Shown here one piece after another: positions 8,894-17,907 of a DNA stretch of 64,000 nt. How positions within the stretch are numbered: position 1 is the first letter of the stretch; each line of letters opens with the position of its first letter. The notes under the pieces are model-generated. The model saw only the letters and a list, made by a program, of their open reading frames with translations. It did no database searches and was not told the DNA's origin. Origin of the DNA: Bacteroidota bacterium (lineage in GTDB: Bacteria; Bacteroidota; Rhodothermia; JANXDC01); assembly GCA_025059945.1 (NCBI GenBank), contig JANXDC010000015.1, positions 120,053 to 184,052 of the forward strand, given 5' to 3'. A program made the translations under genes and the position numbers.

Positions 8894-9963
8894 AATCGCG
8901 GCGCATCGGGCTCATTACGAGCTGGCCGCTTAGCTTTGCCGAAGGCAGCGGCACCGCGACGTATGTGCGCGCCTGGATGGCGGCTATGCGCGCGCGCGGA
9001 TACGAGGTGCGACTTTTCGGCTACCGTAGCCCTTTTCGCCACTACGGGCTGCAGCTGCTAGACCGGGTGCGCTGGAACCGCTGGGCCTTGCCTCGGCAGA
9101 TCGCCTCGGCCAGGCCGGACCGGCTGGTGGCCCTGGATTGGGAGGGGCTCTTCTTGGATCGGCCTGCCGAGGTGCAGCTGCCGCTGGCGATTTTCGCGGA
9201 CATAGCCCCGACAGAGCCGGGGCTGTATCGTTGGGCGTTGCGTTGGCAAGCCCGCATGGAGGCGCGCGCCCTTCAGCGGGCCCCCGTTGTGGTGGCTATT
9301 AGCCGCTTCGCCCGGGAACGGATCAGCCGGCGCTACGGCCGCCCTGAGGCGCGGATCGAGCTCATCTATCCGGGCTTCGATCATGAGGCCTGGCTTGCGC
9401 TGTTGCGCGCGCAAACGCGCCGGCCTCGGCAGATCCCGGAAGTGCTGGCCGTGGCCCGTCTTTATCCTCGAAAGGGCATCCGCTATCTGCTGGAGGCGGG
9501 GGCGGAGCTGAACCGCCGCGCCGTTTCGTGGCGGGCCACGATCGTAGGGGATGGACAAGAGGCCCAGGCTTTGCGCGCTTTGGCTGAACGCTTAGGTCTG
9601 CAAGCGCAGCTGCGCTGGGCCGGGGCTGTGGAGGATCGGGCCCACCTGGCGTATTACTACCGAAACGCAGACGTATTCTGCCATCCCAGCTTGCACGAGA
9701 CCTTCGGGTTCGTGCTGCTGGAAGCTATGGCGGCGGGCCTGCCCGTGGTCGCCGCACAGGCGGCCTCTATGCCGGAACTCGTCGAAGAGGGCCGAACAGG
9801 CCTGCTCGTAGCCCCAGCCCAGCCTCAGGCGTTGGCCGACGGGCTTGAGCGGCTCTTGCGTGACCCGGAGAGACGACGCCTTCTGGGGGAGGCCGCTCAA
9901 GAGCGGGCTCGGGGCTTTTCGTGGCAGACCACTGCCGCCGCATTCGAGGCTCTGCTGGCATAG
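8890..9963 (+). CDS. GT4-family glycosyltransferase
   Basis: This is a cytoplasmic or membrane-associated GT-B-fold enzyme of 357 residues, of the type that adds sugars from nucleotide-sugar donors to lipids or polysaccharides. The C-terminal half shows the GT4 pattern: [39 protein letters not shown] and [20 protein letters not shown] with the E-x7-E donor-binding pair. The N-terminal half is less conserved. It overlaps tyrS by four bases and is followed after 11 bases by htrA. The substrate cannot be told; nothing nearby points to a capsule or lipopolysaccharide locus. Confidence 0.85.
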   Translation: MKSRRIGLITSWPLSFAEGSGTATYVRAWMAAMRARGYEVRLFGYRSPFRHYGLQLLDRVRWNRWALPRQIASARPDRLVALDWEGLFLDRPAEVQLPLAIFADIAPTEPGLYRWALRWQARMEARALQRAPVVVAISRFARERISRRYGRPEARIELIYPGFDHEAWLALLRAQTRRPRQIPEVLAVARLYPRKGIRYLLEAGAELNRRAVSWRATIVGDGQEAQALRALAERLGLQAQLRWAGAVEDRAHLAYYYRNADVFCHPSLHETFGFVLLEAMAAGLPVVAAQAASMPELVEEGRTGLLVAPAQPQALADGLERLLRDPERRRLLGEAAQERARGFSWQTTAAAFEALLA

Positions 9964-9974
9964 GAGGATCGCCT

Positions 9975-11129
9975 ATGCGTAGGCTTTGGGGGCTGCTCTT
10001 GGTTGGCTTGCTCGGCGCCGTGGCCTGTCACGGCACCGCCCAGGCCCCACCGGAAAACCCCGCCCTGTCGAGCCCCGGGGCTCGCTGGCTTGCCGCATAT
10101 CGGGATGAGATCGCGCAAGGGCGACGCAATGCGATCACCATGGCCATCGAGAAGGTGAGCCCGGCCGTGGTGAGTATCAGCGTCACGAGCGTGGAGCGTT
10201 ACGTGAATCCGTTTTATGATCCGTTCTTTGACTTCTTCTTCGGCGGGCGTCAGAGCCCGTATCTGGAGCGCCCCGTAACCAGCGTGGGCTCGGGCTTTTT
10301 GATCTCCTCCGATGGCTATATCGTCACCAACCAACATGTGATCGGCGAATCGGCCGCCCAGATCACGGTGTCGCTCAAGGGTCGGCACTATGAGGCCAAG
10401 CTCGTGGGGGCCGATCCCGTGACGGATCTGGCGCTGCTTAAAATCGAACCCGATGGCCCTCTGCCCTACGTGGAATTCGGCAACTCCGATAGCCTGATCG
10501 TGGGCGAGTGGGTGATCGCTTTGGGCAATCCCTTTGGGCTTTTCATGGATCAACAGCCCACCGTGACCGTGGGCGTGGTAAGCGCCGTGGGGCGCAACTT
10601 CCGCCCCAACCCCCAGGAGCCTCGTGTATACAGGGGTATGATCCAAACGGACGCCGCCATCAATCCCGGCAACTCCGGCGGGCCCTTGGTCAACGCGTTG
10701 GGGCAGGTCGTCGGGGTGAACACGTTCATCTACACTGGGGGGACCAGCGGGGGGTTTGTGGGTTTGGGCTTTGCGATCCCCTCAAACCGGGTCCGTGAGA
10801 TCGTGGCGGAACTTAAGGCCAGGGGCTATGTGGACCGCCAGATCTACACGGGCATCCAGATTCAAGACCTTACGCCCCGCCTGGCGCGGGCTTTGGGCTT
10901 GCGTTCCAGCGAAGGGGTGCTCGTAGCCAATGTGGAGCCCAACAGCCCTGCGGAGGCGGCGGGCGTGCGGCCGGGAGATGTAATACTGGCCATAAACGGC
11001 GAGCCTGTATCGAGTACGCAGTTTGCCTTGGCCGCGATCCGAGACGCCCGTGTGGGGGAGGTTCTGGAGCTTGTGATCTGGCGCCAAGGGGGCACGCAAA
11101 CGGTGCGGCTGCGGATCGCCCGCCGCTAG
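9975..11129 (+). CDS. HtrA/Deg-family serine protease, probable lipoprotein
   Basis: This is a trypsin-fold protease of periplasmic quality control. The 384-residue product has the catalytic triad His121 (IVTNQHVIG), Asp151 (DPVTDLALLKI) and Ser234 (NPGNSGGPL), followed by one PDZ domain (about 290-380, with NSPAEAAGVRPGDVILAING). Residues 1-18 are hydrophobic and end LLGAVAC, which could be a lipobox with Cys18 lipidated; most DegP proteins have an ordinary signal peptide and two PDZ domains, so this is closer to the DegS/DegQ-short form. ATG 9975 is chosen for the AGGAGG ribosome binding site just before it. It ends the ffh-to-htrA plus-strand run. Confidence 0.93.
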   Translation: MRRLWGLLLVGLLGAVACHGTAQAPPENPALSSPGARWLAAYRDEIAQGRRNAITMAIEKVSPAVVSISVTSVERYVNPFYDPFFDFFFGGRQSPYLERPVTSVGSGFLISSDGYIVTNQHVIGESAAQITVSLKGRHYEAKLVGADPVTDLALLKIEPDGPLPYVEFGNSDSLIVGEWVIALGNPFGLFMDQQPTVTVGVVSAVGRNFRPNPQEPRVYRGMIQTDAAINPGNSGGPLVNALGQVVGVNTFIYTGGTSGGFVGLGFAIPSNRVREIVAELKARGYVDRQIYTGIQIQDLTPRLARALGLRSSEGVLVANVEPNSPAEAAGVRPGDVILAINGEPVSSTQFALAAIRDARVGEVLELVIWRQGGTQTVRLRIARR

Positions 11130-11179
11130 CGGGGCGAGACCCAATCTGCCTCAGAGGATCACGGCCAAGGCGGGGCCCC

Positions 11180-12358
11180 TCAGTAGGGGTTGAGCATCAC
11201 CGGCATGATGAGCATCAACACGTCTTCTGCGTTCTCAGATCGGGCGGGCTTTAGGACGGCCGCCCGATTGGGGCGCGTACATTCTAGGAGCACCTCGGCA
11301 GCGTCCAAATGGGAGAGGGCCTCCGTTAGGTACTTCGCATTGAACCCTATTTCCAGAGGCTCTCCCTCCAGCTCCGCTATGACGGTTTCTTGGGCCGAAT
11401 TGGCGCGATCCAGGTCTTCAGCCTCCAGCAGCAGCTCCCCCGGCTTGAGATGCAGGCGCACCTGATGCACCTGCGTGCTCGCGTATAACGCTACGCGCTT
11501 GAGGGCCTTAAGAAAGGCCTCCCGGTCTATGCGAAGCCGGCGCTCCCAGGAGGTGGGGATCACGGCTTCGTAATTCGGGTAGGCCTCCCCGATGAGGCGT
11601 GTAACAAACAGCACCCCGCCCCACGAAAAGGCGGCTTGGTTGGCGCCCAGCCGAATGCGGCATGTCTCGGCTGTGTCTCGTCCAAGCATTTTGCTCAGCA
11701 TCCCCACGACCCGCGCGGGGAGGATGGCGTTTCGGCTCTCTTGGACGGAGCCCTGGAACAAGTGGGCTGAACGCAGGCGCACCAGGCGGTGACCATCGGT
11801 GGCGACCAGGCGCACCTCCTCAGGACGCACCTCCAGGAGCACCCCGTTCAGGGCGGGCCGCAGATCGTCTGTGCTGGCCGCGAAGAGCACTTGCTCGATT
11901 GCCTGCCGAAGCTCCTCTGCGGAGGACGCTAGCTCGGTGCCCTCCTCCAGATTGGGACGGCTGGGAAACTCTTCAGCTGGCAACGTGGCCATCCGATAAC
12001 GCCCATGCGCTGTGGTGAGCTGCAGCGAACCGGAGGCCACCTCTAGCACGATGGGCTCCGTGTCGAGGGCTCGGAGCGTATCCAGGAGCCGACGAGCCGG
12101 AACGGCCACCCGGAAGGGGGGGGCGGACAGGGGCAGGCTGCGCTCCACGAAGATCTCCAGATCTGTAGCCGATAACCGAAGCCCATGGCCGTCGGACTCC
12201 AGCAGCACGCATTCCAAAATGGGCATTGTGGAGCGCGAGGGGATGGCGGGGGCCAGTACCTGCAACGCTGTCAGCAGTGCGTCGCTTGCTAGCTCCAGAC
12301 GCACTCCAGCCGCTTGCGTGTTCTCCTGCGAGGCATCGAGGGTGAAAACGGTGGACAT
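11180..12358 (-). CDS. dnaN: DNA polymerase III sliding clamp (beta subunit)
   Basis: The beta clamp encircles DNA and tethers polymerase III and other enzymes. The 392-residue product has three clamp folds; typical segments are APAIPSRSTMPILECVLLES, RATDGHRLVR-like LVATDGHRLVRLRSA and the C-terminal end IMPVMLNPY, which matches the usual MPVRL tail. It lies 15 bases downstream of dnaA on the same strand, the classic dnaA-dnaN pair, so it is probably co-transcribed from the dnaA promoter. Confidence 0.95.
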   Translation of the reverse strand: MSTVFTLDASQENTQAAGVRLELASDALLTALQVLAPAIPSRSTMPILECVLLESDGHGLRLSATDLEIFVERSLPLSAPPFRVAVPARRLLDTLRALDTEPIVLEVASGSLQLTTAHGRYRMATLPAEEFPSRPNLEEGTELASSAEELRQAIEQVLFAASTDDLRPALNGVLLEVRPEEVRLVATDGHRLVRLRSAHLFQGSVQESRNAILPARVVGMLSKMLGRDTAETCRIRLGANQAAFSWGGVLFVTRLIGEAYPNYEAVIPTSWERRLRIDREAFLKALKRVALYASTQVHQVRLHLKPGELLLEAEDLDRANSAQETVIAELEGEPLEIGFNAKYLTEALSHLDAAEVLLECTRPNRAAVLKPARSENAEDVLMLIMPVMLNPY

Positions 12359-12373
12359 GGCGTATATCCCTTT

Positions 12374-13816
12374 TTATAGTGCGTTTAGCTCGATCTTGCG
12401 CTGAATTTCTGCGATCATTTTGCGATAGCGTTCGTTTTCCTCCAGCAGTTGCTCGATCGATTCGCAGGCGTGGATCACGGTCGAATGATCCCGGCCGCCG
12501 AAGTGTAAGCCAATCGTTTTCAAAGAGGACTTGGTCAGCTTTTTGGCCAAGTACATGGCGATATGGCGAGCCAGGACGACCTCTTGCTTGCGCGTTTTGG
12601 CTCGCACCAGATCCTCCGGTATCCCGAAATAGGCGCACACTTGCCGCTGAATCTGCTCGATGGTCACGTTGAGCCGATGATCGCGGATGATATCCCGCAG
12701 AGCCTCCTTGGCCAAGGCCAAGTCTATGGGTCGGCTCTGGGAGGAGGACACGGCCAGCAACCGAATAATGGCGCCCTCCAGCTCGCGAATGTTCGAGGTG
12801 ATGTGCTGCGCGATAAAGTCCACCACAGGTTCTGGCAGCGATAGACCCATGTCTGCGGCCTTGCGGCGCAGTATAGCCATGCGCGTTTCCAGATCGGGCG
12901 GCTGCAGATCTACGCTCAGCCCCCAATTGAAACGGGAAAGCAGCCGGTCTTCAAGGCCTTGTAAATCCCGTGGGGGGCGGTCGCTGGAGAGCACGATCTG
13001 CCGGTCGCTTTGGTGCAGCGCGTTGAAGATATGGAAGAACTCCTCCTGGGTCTTTTCCTTGCCCGCGAAAAACTGCACGTCGTCCACGATAAGCAGATCG
13101 ATCTGCCGATAGAACAAAGAGAATTCGTTGACGCGGTTATGTTGGATGGCCATGACGAACTCGTTGGTGAAGCGCTCGCTGGAAATGTAGAACACCTTGA
13201 CGCTCGGCATGCGGCGCTTGACCTCGTTGCCGATAGCCTGGATGAGGTGGGTTTTGCCCAGCCCCACGCCACCATACACCAAAAAAGGGTTAAAGGAGGT
13301 CTTGCCCGGGTTTTGTGCGATCGCCCAGGCTGCGCTGCGGGCCAGTTTATTGCAGTCCCCCTCGATGAAGCGTTCAAAGGTGTAGGACTCGTTGAGCTGG
13401 CTTTCGAAAGGGGGCTTCTGCAGCCCGGGCAGCACCATAGGATTGGGTAGGGGGGGCGATGTGGGCATGGGAGCCGAAGCTGAAGGCGTCGCGCGCCATT
13501 CCAGTCCTCTGGGGGGAGAAGGGGGAAGGGCTATGGGGTCGTCCTCTAGCGTGATCTCATACTGCACTTGAGCTGAGGATCCCAGCACATCGCGGATCGC
13601 GGCCCAGAACAAGCGGCCGTAATGCTCTTCGATCCACTCCACGAAGAACCCCGACGGCAGGCCCAGGATCAGCACCGGGCCCCCGGCCTCTTGCCGCAGA
13701 GCGATGGCGCGAATAGGCTCAAACCAGGTTTTGTAGGCGCGTAGTGGGATGTTGTCCCGGATCAACGCCAGGCAACGCGCCCAAACCTCTTGCGCCGTCG
13801 ATTCGACAGCCGCCAT
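12374..13816 (-). CDS. dnaA: Chromosomal replication initiator DnaA
   Basis: DnaA binds DnaA boxes at oriC and opens the duplex with ATP. The product from ATG 13816 has 480 residues (MAAVESTAQEVWARC). Domain I is at 1-75 and a proline-rich linker runs to about 135. The AAA+ module has Walker A GGVGLGKTHLIQAIG, Walker B LLIVDDVQFF and a sensor region. The C-terminal domain IV carries the DnaA-box recognition signature (FGGRDHSTVIHACESIEQL). The frame is open upstream to 14008, but the longer version lacks homology. The intergenic region upstream contains DnaA boxes, so autoregulation is likely. Confidence 0.96.
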   Translation of the reverse strand: MAAVESTAQEVWARCLALIRDNIPLRAYKTWFEPIRAIALRQEAGGPVLILGLPSGFFVEWIEEHYGRLFWAAIRDVLGSSAQVQYEITLEDDPIALPPSPPRGLEWRATPSASAPMPTSPPLPNPMVLPGLQKPPFESQLNESYTFERFIEGDCNKLARSAAWAIAQNPGKTSFNPFLVYGGVGLGKTHLIQAIGNEVKRRMPSVKVFYISSERFTNEFVMAIQHNRVNEFSLFYRQIDLLIVDDVQFFAGKEKTQEEFFHIFNALHQSDRQIVLSSDRPPRDLQGLEDRLLSRFNWGLSVDLQPPDLETRMAILRRKAADMGLSLPEPVVDFIAQHITSNIRELEGAIIRLLAVSSSQSRPIDLALAKEALRDIIRDHRLNVTIEQIQRQVCAYFGIPEDLVRAKTRKQEVVLARHIAMYLAKKLTKSSLKTIGLHFGGRDHSTVIHACESIEQLLEENERYRKMIAEIQRKIELNAL

Positions 13817-13849
13817 GGTTCGCTGCTCGGGATGGTTATATCCGCGATG

Positions 13850-13868
13850 TGTGGATAAGTTTTCCACA
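13850..13868 (-). promoter_or_regulatory. DnaA box pair, dnaA-proximal
   Basis: TGTGGATAA (13850-13858) is the exact complement of the DnaA box TTATCCACA. TTTTCCACA (13860-13868) on the plus strand is one mismatch away, so the two face each other with one base between. They lie 34 bases upstream of the dnaA start codon. Confidence 0.75.
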
Positions 13869-14032
13869 ATCCCCTCCCTACCGCCGTCCGTCGCGCCCAA
13901 AGCTAGGCAGAAGAGACGAGCGGCTCTCCCCAGCCGTACATGCGCGAGATCCACAAAAGCAGGGCTGATGCATGGCTTGGTGGTTTGGACAGAGAAAATA
14001 AAAATCACGCCCCGCCGATGAGGCCGGGTTAA

Positions 14033-14052
14033 TTATGCACAACTTATCCACA
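14033..14052 (+). promoter_or_regulatory. DnaA box pair, dnaA-distal
   Basis: TTATGCACA (14033-14041, one mismatch) and TTATCCACA (14044-14052, perfect) are tandem and in the same direction, with an 11-base repeat, about one helical turn, as expected for cooperative DnaA binding. Confidence 0.75.
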
Positions 14053-14126
14053 CGGAATGTCGAGTGCCCTATCAAACCTACGGCAGGTCTGGGCTCGGGT
14101 CAAGAGGAGATTGTGAAAAACGCGCC

Positions 14127-14157
14127 TTGTATCTTTGGGTGCATCCCGCTATTTTTG
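14127..14157 (+). promoter_or_regulatory. Putative promoter of the DUF177-rpmF-fab operon, two TAnnTTTG boxes
   Basis: Two perfect Bacteroidota -7 boxes occur: TATCTTTG (14130-14137) and TATTTTTG (14150-14157). The second is preceded by TTG (14127-14129) at a 20-base spacing and lies 23 bases before the ATG at 14181. This is the best match to the consensus in the window. Confidence 0.55.
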
Positions 14158-14180
14158 GGCTCTATCCGTAAACGGCCGCT

Positions 14181-14654
14181 ATGATACGCATCCCCATCCT
14201 GCATCTTATCGAGGGGTGGCAGCGGATGCAGCTCTGGCATCCGGTGGAAGAGTTGGAGCTCGTTGAAAGCGGCTTTCGGGGCCAAGTCGAGATACAGGTG
14301 GATATCGAGCGTCGAGGGGGGCAGTATTTGGTGCTTTTGCAGACCAGCGCCCAAGCGGAGCTCATTTGCGATCGATGCTTGGAGCGTTACTCGGAAAGGT
14401 TGATCGGCAGCTATTCGATCCTTTACGCCCCTGAAGCTCCCCCTGTGCTTTCGGCTGAGGAGTTCCGGCCGATTCGGGTGGGCGTCCGGGATGTGGATAT
14501 AACCGACGATGTGCGGCAGACGGTCCTGCTATCGATTCCGCTCAAGCAGGTCTGTCGAGAGGACTGTCTGGGGTTGTGTCCGGAGTGTGGATCCAACTTG
14601 AATCTGAGCTCGCATCGCGCCGGTTGTCCTCGCCGAGATCCCGTAGGAGCATAA
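14181..14654 (+). CDS. DUF177 / YceD family protein
   Basis: This 157-residue protein belongs to the YceD/DUF177 family, almost always encoded just before rpmF. Some members influence 23S rRNA or L32 handling, but the mechanism is not established. Visible signatures are the cysteine-containing stretch ELICDRCLERY in the middle and a C-terminal four-cysteine region, CREDCLGLCPECGSNLN, that may bind metal. It begins the operon with rpmF, plsX and the fab genes, 12 bases before rpmF. Confidence 0.85.
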   Translation: MIRIPILHLIEGWQRMQLWHPVEELELVESGFRGQVEIQVDIERRGGQYLVLLQTSAQAELICDRCLERYSERLIGSYSILYAPEAPPVLSAEEFRPIRVGVRDVDITDDVRQTVLLSIPLKQVCREDCLGLCPECGSNLNLSSHRAGCPRRDPVGA

Positions 14655-14666
14655 GGAGGTCGCCTC

Positions 14667-14855
14667 ATGCCCAATCCCAAACGCAAGCATTCCAAGTCGC
14701 GCCGGGACAAGCGGCGCACGCACTACAAGTTGGCAAAGCCGCATCACATCGAGTCATGTCCCAACTGCGGCGAACCCAAGGAGCGGCATCGCATCTGCCG
14801 CCATTGTGGTTTCTACCGAGGCCGTCGCATCCTGGTAAAACCCGAATCGGCGTAG
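14667..14855 (+). CDS. rpmF: 50S ribosomal protein bL32
   Basis: This is a 62-residue ribosomal protein with the usual N-terminal PNPKRKHSKSRRDKRRTHYK and a zinc ribbon made of two CxxC pairs (CPNCGE and CRHCGF). The cysteines are intact, so it is the zinc-binding form. The ribosome binding site AAGGAGG precedes ATG 14667. It links the DUF177 gene and plsX as in many bacteria. Confidence 0.97.
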   Translation: MPNPKRKHSKSRRDKRRTHYKLAKPHHIESCPNCGEPKERHRICRHCGFYRGRRILVKPESA

Positions 14856-14878
14856 CGCACAGGTAGGGTCCCCGATTC

Positions 14879-15889
14879 ATGCGGATCGCGCTCGATGCCA
14901 TGGGAGGGGATCACGCCCCCCATGTCACCGTCGCCGGGGCGATCGAGGCCTTGCAGCGCGCTCCGGGGCGGATAACGGAGGTGCTGCTAGTGGGTCCTGG
15001 GGGGCTGCTCGAAGCCGAACTGAAGCGGCTCGGGGGGCGTGAGTTGCCTCTGCGCATCGTCGACGCGCCGGAGGTGATCGGCATGGCGGAAAGCCCGGCG
15101 GTGGCGGTCAAAGCCAAGCCCCGCAGCTCCATCGTGGTGGGGCTTGGTCTGCACGCGCGCGGGGAGGCCGATGCGTTTGTCAGCGCTGGTCATACGGGCG
15201 CGGTCATGGCCGCTGCGCTCTTCGTGTTGGGTCGCCTTGAGGGGGTAAGTCGCCCGAGCATAGGCACCTACCTGCCCGGGCCGGAGGGGTTTTCGTTCAT
15301 GCTGGATGTGGGGGCGAACGTGGACTGCCGCCCCGAGCATCTGGTGCAGTTTGCGCACATGGGGCGGATTTTTGTGCAGCACGTCTTGGGGCGCCCCGAT
15401 CCCCGGGTGGCCTTGCTCAACATCGGGGAGGAGCCCTCCAAGGGCGACGAGCGCAGTAAACAGGCCTACGCCCGTTTGGCGCAGGATCCGTCCTTGCGTT
15501 TTATCGGCAACGTCGAAGGTCGCGATCTGCTCTTGAACCGGGCCGATGTGGTGGTTTGTGACGGTTTTGTGGGCAACGTGGTGCTGAAATTTGGCGAATC
15601 CTTTGCTACGGTCCTGGATCGTCTCCTGCAGGCGCGCCTGAAGGAGCTCTCCCTGGAAGCGAGGGCTCTTGAGGTTCTCGGATCCGCTATCGCCGAGCTG
15701 CGCACCCTCTTCGATTACGAACACTACGGGGGGGTTCCCCTGCTCGGCGTAAACGGTATCGTCATTATCGGACATGGGCGCTCTACGGCCAAAGCCATCT
15801 CGCAGATGCTCAGCCGAGCCGAAGAGATGGGGCGCTTGCAGGTCAACCGCCACATCGCCCAGGCCATGCAGGCGATTGGCGCCTCATAG
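14879..15889 (+). CDS. plsX: Phosphate acyltransferase PlsX
   Basis: PlsX makes acyl-phosphate from acyl-ACP, for PlsY to start phospholipid synthesis. The 336-residue product begins RIALDAMGGDHAPHVTVAGA and includes SAGHTGAVMAAALF, LNIGEEPSKGDERSKQAY and VVCDGFVGNVVLKFGES, all family signatures. It is peripheral to the membrane. It lies in the operon before fabH, 23 bases after rpmF. Confidence 0.96.
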   Translation: MRIALDAMGGDHAPHVTVAGAIEALQRAPGRITEVLLVGPGGLLEAELKRLGGRELPLRIVDAPEVIGMAESPAVAVKAKPRSSIVVGLGLHARGEADAFVSAGHTGAVMAAALFVLGRLEGVSRPSIGTYLPGPEGFSFMLDVGANVDCRPEHLVQFAHMGRIFVQHVLGRPDPRVALLNIGEEPSKGDERSKQAYARLAQDPSLRFIGNVEGRDLLLNRADVVVCDGFVGNVVLKFGESFATVLDRLLQARLKELSLEARALEVLGSAIAELRTLFDYEHYGGVPLLGVNGIVIIGHGRSTAKAISQMLSRAEEMGRLQVNRHIAQAMQAIGAS

Positions 15890-15916
15890 CCCGTTTAGGG
15901 ATAGGGGGAAGCGAAC

Positions 15917-16960
15917 ATGAGCGTGCGCGCCGCGATCACCGCCGTCGGCCACTTCTTGCCGGAGGAACGGCTCACCAACCAGGACCTGGAGCGGCTCGTA
16001 GATACCACCGACGCCTGGATCCAAGAGCGAACGGGTATCCGGGAGCGGCGCGTGCTGCGCGATCCCACCAAGGCCACCGCCTACATGGCCGCTCGGGCGG
16101 CGGAAGAGGTCCTGCAGAAGCGAGGGATCGAGGCCGAGGAGCTGGACCTGATCATCGTGGCCACCGTGACGCCCGATATGTTTTTTCCCGCCACCGCTTG
16201 CTTGGTGCAGCAAGCCATCGGCGCCAGGCGCGCTTGGGGGTTTGATCTGTCGGCCGCCTGTAGCGGGTTCTTGTTCGCCCTCGTTACGGGCGCGCAGTTC
16301 ATCGCCACCGGCCAGCACCGCAAGGTGCTCGTCATCGGGGCGGACAAGATGAGCGCCATCACGGATTACACAGATCGGCGCACGTGTGTGCTTTTTGGCG
16401 ACGCGGCCGGCGCGGTCTTGCTTGAGCCCGCCCTTGATCCGGAAGTGGGCATTTTGGATGCGCGTCTGTACTGCGATGGATCCGGCGCCGAGGCTTTGTG
16501 CATGAAGGGAGGCGGGAGCCTGAACCCGCCATCGTACAAAACGATCGACGCGAAACTGCACTTCCTGTATCAAGACGGCCCCACGGTTTTCAAACGCGCC
16601 GTAGAGGGGATGGCCGACGTAGCTGCTGAGATCATGGCCCGCAACGGACTCACGGGCCAGGACGTAACCTACCTGGTGCCCCATCAAGCCAACTGGCGTA
16701 TTATCGAGGCCACGGCGCGGCGCATGGGAATCGGGCGCGAAAAGGTGATGATGAACATCGATCGCTACGGCAATACGACCGCCGCCACCATTCCGCTGTG
16801 TTTGTACGATTGGGAGGGGCGGCTGAAGAAGGGCGATAACTTGATCCTGGCCGCCTTCGGGGCCGGATATACGTGGGGTGCGATATATCTCAGATGGGCT
16901 TACGATAGCGTTCCGATGCACACGCTCGCCCCATCCGAGGCGGCGTTTTCGGCCTCCTAG
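15917..16960 (+). CDS. fabH: 3-oxoacyl-ACP synthase III (KAS III)
   Basis: FabH condenses acetyl-CoA (or a branched-chain primer) with malonyl-ACP to start fatty acid synthesis. The 347-residue product has the Cys-His-Asn triad in [24 protein letters not shown] and [11 protein letters not shown]. The primer preference cannot be read from sequence. It is followed after 16 bases by fabD. The start ATG 15917 is preceded by GGGGGAAGCG. Confidence 0.96.
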   Translation: MSVRAAITAVGHFLPEERLTNQDLERLVDTTDAWIQERTGIRERRVLRDPTKATAYMAARAAEEVLQKRGIEAEELDLIIVATVTPDMFFPATACLVQQAIGARRAWGFDLSAACSGFLFALVTGAQFIATGQHRKVLVIGADKMSAITDYTDRRTCVLFGDAAGAVLLEPALDPEVGILDARLYCDGSGAEALCMKGGGSLNPPSYKTIDAKLHFLYQDGPTVFKRAVEGMADVAAEIMARNGLTGQDVTYLVPHQANWRIIEATARRMGIGREKVMMNIDRYGNTTAATIPLCLYDWEGRLKKGDNLILAAFGAGYTWGAIYLRWAYDSVPMHTLAPSEAAFSAS

Positions 16961-16976
16961 GGGGAGGGGTGTAAGC

Positions 16977-17906
16977 ATGGTGACGGCTTTTCTCTTTCCC
17001 GGTCAAGGCTCCCAATACGTGGGCATGGCCCGGTCTTTATACGAAGCCTTCCCCGAGGCGAGGGCCCTCATCGAGCGCGCCGATCAGCTGCTGGGGTTTG
17101 CGCTGTCCGAGGTTCTTTTCGGGGGGCCCGAAGAACGGCTCAAGCAGACGGCCTATACGCAGCCGGCGATCTTCGTACATAGCATGGCCGCATGGGCCTG
17201 TTTAGCTGGAGAGCGGCCCGACATGGTGGCGGGGCATAGTCTGGGCGAGTACAGCGCGCTCGTTGCGGCGGGAGCGCTTGATTTCGCCGACGGATTGCGG
17301 CTCGTGCGCCTGCGGGGGGAGCTTATGCAGCGGGCTGGCGAGCAACGGCCGGGCGGGATGGCCGCCATTATTGGGCTTGGGGATGAGCTCGTAGAGGCCA
17401 TTTGTCGGGAGGCGGAGGCGGAGGCGGGCCTGGTGCGGCCGGCCAACTTCAACGCCCCAGGGCAGGTCGTGATCTCGGGCACTATGGCCGGGGTGCGGCG
17501 TGCGATGGAGCTAGCCCGCGCTCGGGGGGCCAAACTGGTCAAGGAGCTCCCCGTAAGCGGGGCCTTTCATTCTCCTTTGATGGAGCCGGCTCGAGAGGGC
17601 CTAGCCGAGGCCCTAGAGCGCGTACCCCTGCAGACGCCCCTCTGTCCGGTTTACCTGAACGTGACGGCCGAGCCCACACGCGACCCCGAGCAGATCCGCG
17701 CGCGGCTCCTGGAGCAGCTAACGGCGCCGGTGCGCTGGGCGCAAAGCATGGCCCGCATGGCCGCCGATGGGGCCGAGCGTTTTGTCGAGGTGGGGCCGGG
17801 CACCGTATTGCAGGGGCTAGTGCGCCGCGCGCTTCCGGGGGTCCAGGTGCTGGGCCTGGACAAGGCGGAAGACCTTCGGGCTTGGTTACACGCCGTGCGG
17901 GGTTAA
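16977..17906 (+). CDS. fabD: Malonyl-CoA:ACP transacylase
   Basis: FabD moves malonyl from CoA to ACP. The 309-residue product has FLFPGQGSQYVGMA at the start, the nucleophile serine in GHSLGEYSALVA and the catalytic histidine in SGAFHSPLM. The frame is open 33 codons upstream, inside fabH, but ATG 16977 with AGGGGGAGGGG before it gives the family N-terminus MVTAFLFPGQ. Confidence 0.96.
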   Translation: MVTAFLFPGQGSQYVGMARSLYEAFPEARALIERADQLLGFALSEVLFGGPEERLKQTAYTQPAIFVHSMAAWACLAGERPDMVAGHSLGEYSALVAAGALDFADGLRLVRLRGELMQRAGEQRPGGMAAIIGLGDELVEAICREAEAEAGLVRPANFNAPGQVVISGTMAGVRRAMELARARGAKLVKELPVSGAFHSPLMEPAREGLAEALERVPLQTPLCPVYLNVTAEPTRDPEQIRARLLEQLTAPVRWAQSMARMAADGAERFVEVGPGTVLQGLVRRALPGVQVLGLDKAEDLRAWLHAVRG

Positions 17907-17907
17907 C

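Larger units (their letters stand above)
13817..14060. other. Candidate replication origin (oriC) upstream of dnaA
   Basis: The 364-base gap between dnaA (-) and the DUF177 gene (+) has no credible gene. It holds two perfect TTATCCACA DnaA boxes (13850-13858, minus orientation; 14044-14052, plus), each with a one-mismatch neighbour, and between them an AT-rich run (13991-14006, AGAGAAAATAAAAATC) that could be the unwinding element. Location next to dnaA-dnaN supports an origin. The number of boxes is small, and they could equally serve only dnaA autoregulation. Confidence 0.6.
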
